Source of the DNA: NCEH01 sp040049195
Lineage (GTDB): Bacteria > Pseudomonadota > Alphaproteobacteria > Rhizobiales > Xanthobacteraceae
Assembly: GCF_040049195.1 (NCBI RefSeq)
Contig: NZ_JBDZDL010000004.1
Reading direction: 5' to 3' (one strand)
Length of the DNA stretch: 64,000 bases
The position numbers and the translations under genes are program-made. Shown in pieces: positions 61,200-64,000 of the stretch; within the stretch, counting starts at the first letter, position 1, and the number at the start of each line of letters is the position of its first letter. The notes under the pieces are model-generated. The model ran no database searches, was not told the DNA's origin, and worked only from the letters and a program-made list of their open reading frames with translations.

Positions 61200-61790
61200 T
61201 CAGTAGAGGCCGGGGATGATGCGCTTGGTGCGGGCGCAATAGGCGTCATATTGCGCGCCGAAGGTCTCGCGCATCATCGCCTCTTCCTGGCCGACCCGGA
61301 AGAAGAACAGGATGCCGAAGCCGATGAGGCCGGAAAAGCCGGCCAGCAGGTTCGGCAGCAAAAGCGCCTGCGCCACCGCCCACAGGAAGAAGGCGGAATA
61401 CATGGGGTGGCGCACCTGCGCATACACGCCCGACGTCACCAGCTGATGCGCGTCCTTGATCTCCAGCGTCACCGACCAGTTGCGGCCGAGATCGCGATGG
61501 GTGCGCCAGAACAGCCAGAGCGAGACCGCGAACACGGCGATGCCGGCGGCCACCTGCAGCGGGGAGGGGGCATAGCCGAGCGCGCGGGGAAAGCCGGTCG
61601 CCGCATAAAACGCCGGAATGATGCCGAGCCCGAGCGTGGAGATGGACAGCAGCACCATTTCCCGCGTGGTGCGGTGGCGCCGGTCCGCCACCCGCGCCTT
61701 GCGCGCCTTGCGCTCGAACGGCATGCGGATGACGTACCAGGCGATGACGCCGAGCGCCCAGGCCAGTTTCGCGATGGCGAGCGTGCTCAT
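61200..61790 (-). CDS. Isoprenylcysteine methyltransferase-like membrane protein
   Basis: 196 residues, about five membrane helices. The ICMT/PEMT motif is VTSGVYAQVRHPMYSAFFLW followed by a late EEAMMRETFGAQYDAYCART. Bacterial members methylate unknown small or lipid substrates with SAM. It overlaps the hydrolase gene upstream (ATGA), so the two are linked. Confidence 0.87.
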   Translation of the reverse strand: MSTLAIAKLAWALGVIAWYVIRMPFERKARKARVADRRHRTTREMVLLSISTLGLGIIPAFYAATGFPRALGYAPSPLQVAAGIAVFAVSLWLFWRTHRDLGRNWSVTLEIKDAHQLVTSGVYAQVRHPMYSAFFLWAVAQALLLPNLLAGFSGLIGFGILFFFRVGQEEAMMRETFGAQYDAYCARTKRIIPGLY

Positions 61791-63172
61791 GGGCGCTTCC
61801 TGCTTCTGCTTCTGGAATGTGGCCGGGCACGGCCGCCGGATCTGGGATGCGCCTTCGCGCGCGCCGGCGGTTGCGCGGGGCCTGCGGGCGCTGCGGCCGG
61901 TTCGGTCGCCTTGGCCGGGGCCTCGCCGCCCACCGCCGTTAATTGCCGATCGGCCAGGGGAATGAGCGCGCCGTCCGACGCGAAGATCGCCATCGGCCCG
62001 TCCATCTGCCGCACCATCTCGTCGAAGGTCACCGGCGCGCAGACGAAAGCATAGAAATCGTACGGCGCCTTGCGGTCGTTCGCGAGGAAGAACTGGCAGT
62101 GCAGCCGCATCACGTCGAAGCGGAAGCGGGCGTAGGTCTTCGGCGTCAGCAGGCCGCGAATGGTGATCTGCCGCACGAACGGCCGGCGCCGCCCGTCCGC
62201 ATTGCCGGCGTGGCCGAGCGTGACCGGATTGACCTTGTAGAAGCTGACGATGTCGTCGCGCGCCTGGAATTCCGCCCAGCCCACGGCCGGGGCGGCATGC
62301 ACCTTGTGCGCGGCGGCGCGCAGGCGGGTGCCGGCGGGATGCAAAGCGAATTTCGCGGTGGTGGAGCCGAGCGTGAGCAGGCGGATCGGGATGCGCGTGC
62401 CGAATTTCGGGTCGCGCGCCAGCACCTGCGCCATGAGGCTGACCACATGCATGGCGCCGAGGCTGTGGCCGGCGATGACGATCTCGTCCACGCCGCCCTT
62501 GCGCGCCACCTCGCGCACCCGCGCCGCGAAGGCGGCGACCCGCGCATCGATGTCGGGATGGCGGCCGCGCGCGTAATCCACCGAGAATTCCGCAAGATCC
62601 AGCGATTGCTTGAGTCGCAGCCGCTTGCCCAGCGTCGCCATGAGGCCGAAGAACACGCCGGCGGTGGCGATCGCACCGAGCAACAGCGCCGGGATGGGGC
62701 CGAGCGGCGCGGCGGAAAAATAGGCCGCGCCATAGCCGGCGGCAAGCGCTGCGGCGGTGATGGCGAGCAGCACCACATAGGTCAGCACGAAGAAGATGCC
62801 GTAGCGGTGGCTGAGGCGGAAATAGCGCACCACCGTGCCGCTCGCGATCATGTCGGCCAGCGCGCGGGTCGTGCCGAGAATGTGCGACCAGCGGCTGCGC
62901 GCCATGTCGGCGCGCACGAATTCATCCCAGGCGAGCAGCTCGAACCGGGTCTGCGTGGACCAGCCGGGACCCATGGCGTGGGCATTCCAGGTGGCGCCGG
63001 TCGCTGTGGGCGCGATGGCGTGATCGCAGCCGGTCTCGACGTTCCACACCTTGGCGAATCGGTCGATCTCGCGGGTGAAGACCTTGTGGTGGCCTTCCGC
63101 GCTCATGGGATCGAAGCCCGCCACGAAGAAGAAATGGCGGCGGAGCGTCTGGTCTGGTTCGTGCACGGCCAT
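61787..63172 (-). CDS. Membrane-associated alpha/beta hydrolase (lipase-like)
   Basis: 461 residues from MAVHEPDQTLRR. N-terminal soluble part (RRHFFFVAGFDPMSAEGHHK), two to three membrane helices (about 125-180), then a lipase elbow with Ser 237 (VIAGHSLGAMHVV). The C-terminus is Pro/Ala/Arg-rich and disordered, ending in SRSRSRKRP. Target unknown; the linked methyltransferase suggests a lipid-modifying pair. Start chosen after rejecting a 41-residue low-complexity leader. Confidence 0.82.
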   Translation of the reverse strand: MAVHEPDQTLRRHFFFVAGFDPMSAEGHHKVFTREIDRFAKVWNVETGCDHAIAPTATGATWNAHAMGPGWSTQTRFELLAWDEFVRADMARSRWSHILGTTRALADMIASGTVVRYFRLSHRYGIFFVLTYVVLLAITAAALAAGYGAAYFSAAPLGPIPALLLGAIATAGVFFGLMATLGKRLRLKQSLDLAEFSVDYARGRHPDIDARVAAFAARVREVARKGGVDEIVIAGHSLGAMHVVSLMAQVLARDPKFGTRIPIRLLTLGSTTAKFALHPAGTRLRAAAHKVHAAPAVGWAEFQARDDIVSFYKVNPVTLGHAGNADGRRRPFVRQITIRGLLTPKTYARFRFDVMRLHCQFFLANDRKAPYDFYAFVCAPVTFDEMVRQMDGPMAIFASDGALIPLADRQLTAVGGEAPAKATEPAAAPAGPAQPPARAKAHPRSGGRARPHSRSRSRKRP

Positions 63173-63321
63173 GGTCGATGGCCTTCTAACGGAGCACGGC
63201 GCGCGATGAAAGGCCCTGCGCCCGTACCGCGCGCGCCAGGCCGCGTTGGAGCCGCCGCGCGGGAGTGCTACCACACATGGGCCAAGCGCCCGCATATGGG
63301 CCAGCGCCGCGCGGAGGACCG

Positions 63322-64000
63322 ATGACCTTGACCGACACTGAGGCCAATGATGCGCCGCCGGTGAGCGTGATCCTGGTCTCCTACAACAGCGGCGCGGTGA
63401 TCGGCCGTGCCATCGCCTCCGTGCCCGAAGGGTGCGAGGTGATCGTGGTGGACAATGCGAGCCGGCAAGGCACCCGCTTCATGGCCGATCTGGCGCGGCC
63501 CGCGCGGCTCATCGCCTTGCCGCGCAACCTCGGCTTCGGCACCGCCTGCAACACCGGCGCGCGGGCGGCGCGGGGGGAATATGTCTTCTTCCTCAATCCC
63601 GACGCGGCCCTGTCGCAGGGGGCGCTGGAGCGCCTGGTCGCGGCGGAACGGGCCTATGGCCCGGCGATCATCATGCCCTCCATCCTCGGCGATACCGGGC
63701 GGCCGATGCGTAAGGAAGGCTCGATTCTCGAGCCGGTGGCGCGCGGCGCGCGGCTGAAGGCAGAGGAGATCGCGGGCGATTATTGCACGCGGTTCGTGCA
63801 CGGCGCCGCTTTCCTCATGAAGCGCCAGGAGTTTCTCGACCTCGGCGGGTTCGACGAGCAGATTTTCCTGTATCACGAGGATGACGACCTCGCTCTGCGG
63901 GCGCTGGCGCGCGACCTGCCGATCGTCGTGGTGCCGGGCGCGCAGGTGTCCCATAGCGGCGGGAAATCCAGCACCTCCTCCTGGGGCGCCACATTCGCCA
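63322..64000 (+). CDS. Family 2 glycosyltransferase (3' end outside window)
   Basis: At least 226 residues from ATG 63322, preceded by GCGGAGGACCG, open to the window edge. GT-A fold: VSVILVSYNSGAVIGRAI, then VIVVDNAS, NLGFGTACNTGARAARGEYV with FLNPDA (the DxD-like site), and GGFDEQIFLYHEDDDLALRA. It resembles rhamnosyltransferase WbbL/RfbF types that build surface polysaccharide. Whether it is complete cannot be seen. Confidence 0.88.
   Translation, partial: MTLTDTEANDAPPVSVILVSYNSGAVIGRAIASVPEGCEVIVVDNASRQGTRFMADLARPARLIALPRNLGFGTACNTGARAARGEYVFFLNPDAALSQGALERLVAAERAYGPAIIMPSILGDTGRPMRKEGSILEPVARGARLKAEEIAGDYCTRFVHGAAFLMKRQEFLDLGGFDEQIFLYHEDDDLALRALARDLPIVVVPGAQVSHSGGKSSTSSWGATFA

Noticed and set aside
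1..64000. CRISPR arrays, tRNA and rRNA genes
   Set aside because: I saw no regularly spaced repeats and no recognisable tRNA or rRNA sequence on either strand; short tRNAs could still be missed by eye.

Overview
This 64 kb window is a GC-rich bacterial chromosome segment. Gene content and family resemblance point to an alphaproteobacterium of the order Hyphomicrobiales (Rhizobiales). A member of the Xanthobacteraceae is my guess, not something the sequence proves. The supporting evidence is an RcGTA-type gene transfer agent cluster, the cycHJKL-degP block of cytochrome c maturation genes, glnE next to a PleC/DivJ-type histidine kinase, and HisZ-HisG. No rRNA, tRNA, CRISPR array, integrase or transposase was seen.

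Layout. (1) 1-7201, reverse strand: a Bat (aerotolerance-type) operon, moxR - DUF58 - DUF4381 - batA - batB/TPR - batD, with most genes overlapping at ATGA; batD runs off the left edge. (2) 7378-9442: a sigma-54-like promoter followed by three genes, an unknown protein, a small Rieske ferredoxin and a second unknown protein. (3) 9478-10728: an MgtC/SapB membrane protein and a 75-residue Cys-rich protein.

(4) 10753-34367: a nearly complete gene transfer agent (GTA) locus driven by a near-consensus promoter. It encodes small and large terminase, portal (frameshifted), prohead protease, capsid, head-tail connectors, tail tube, chaperones, a short tape measure, the four-gene baseplate set, head-spike proteins, a tail fibre and a lysis cassette of muramidase plus overlapping spanin-like genes. 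Four reverse-strand non-structural loci are embedded in it: a YflT-like stress protein; an S1 protease with a lytic transglycosylase; a porin-signature mini-protein; and a histone H1-like Lys/Ala/Pro protein. Five copies of a palindromic repeat lie between its genes. In Rhodobacter capsulatus the spike, fibre and lysis genes sit apart from the main cluster; here they are in one place.

(5) 34432-37557: a PhoP/PhoQ (FeuP/FeuQ)-like two-component system, a lipoprotein and a DUF937 protein. (6) 37740-43749: ccmI, ccmE, ccmF, ccmH (cycHJKL) and a DegP-type protease, ended by a strong terminator. (7) 43949-51461: a second two-component system, glnE (nitrogen control of glutamine synthetase) and a large PAS histidine kinase. 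(8) 51677-55799: a LysR regulator, a small secreted protein and aminopeptidase N. (9) 56044-64000: a membrane acyltransferase, malate dehydrogenase, hisZ-hisG, xseB, an isoprenylcysteine methyltransferase-like protein with a membrane alpha/beta hydrolase, and the start of a family 2 glycosyltransferase cut by the right edge.

The most distinctive parts are the consolidated GTA locus with its split portal and embedded reverse-strand genes, and the sigma-54-like Rieske trio.
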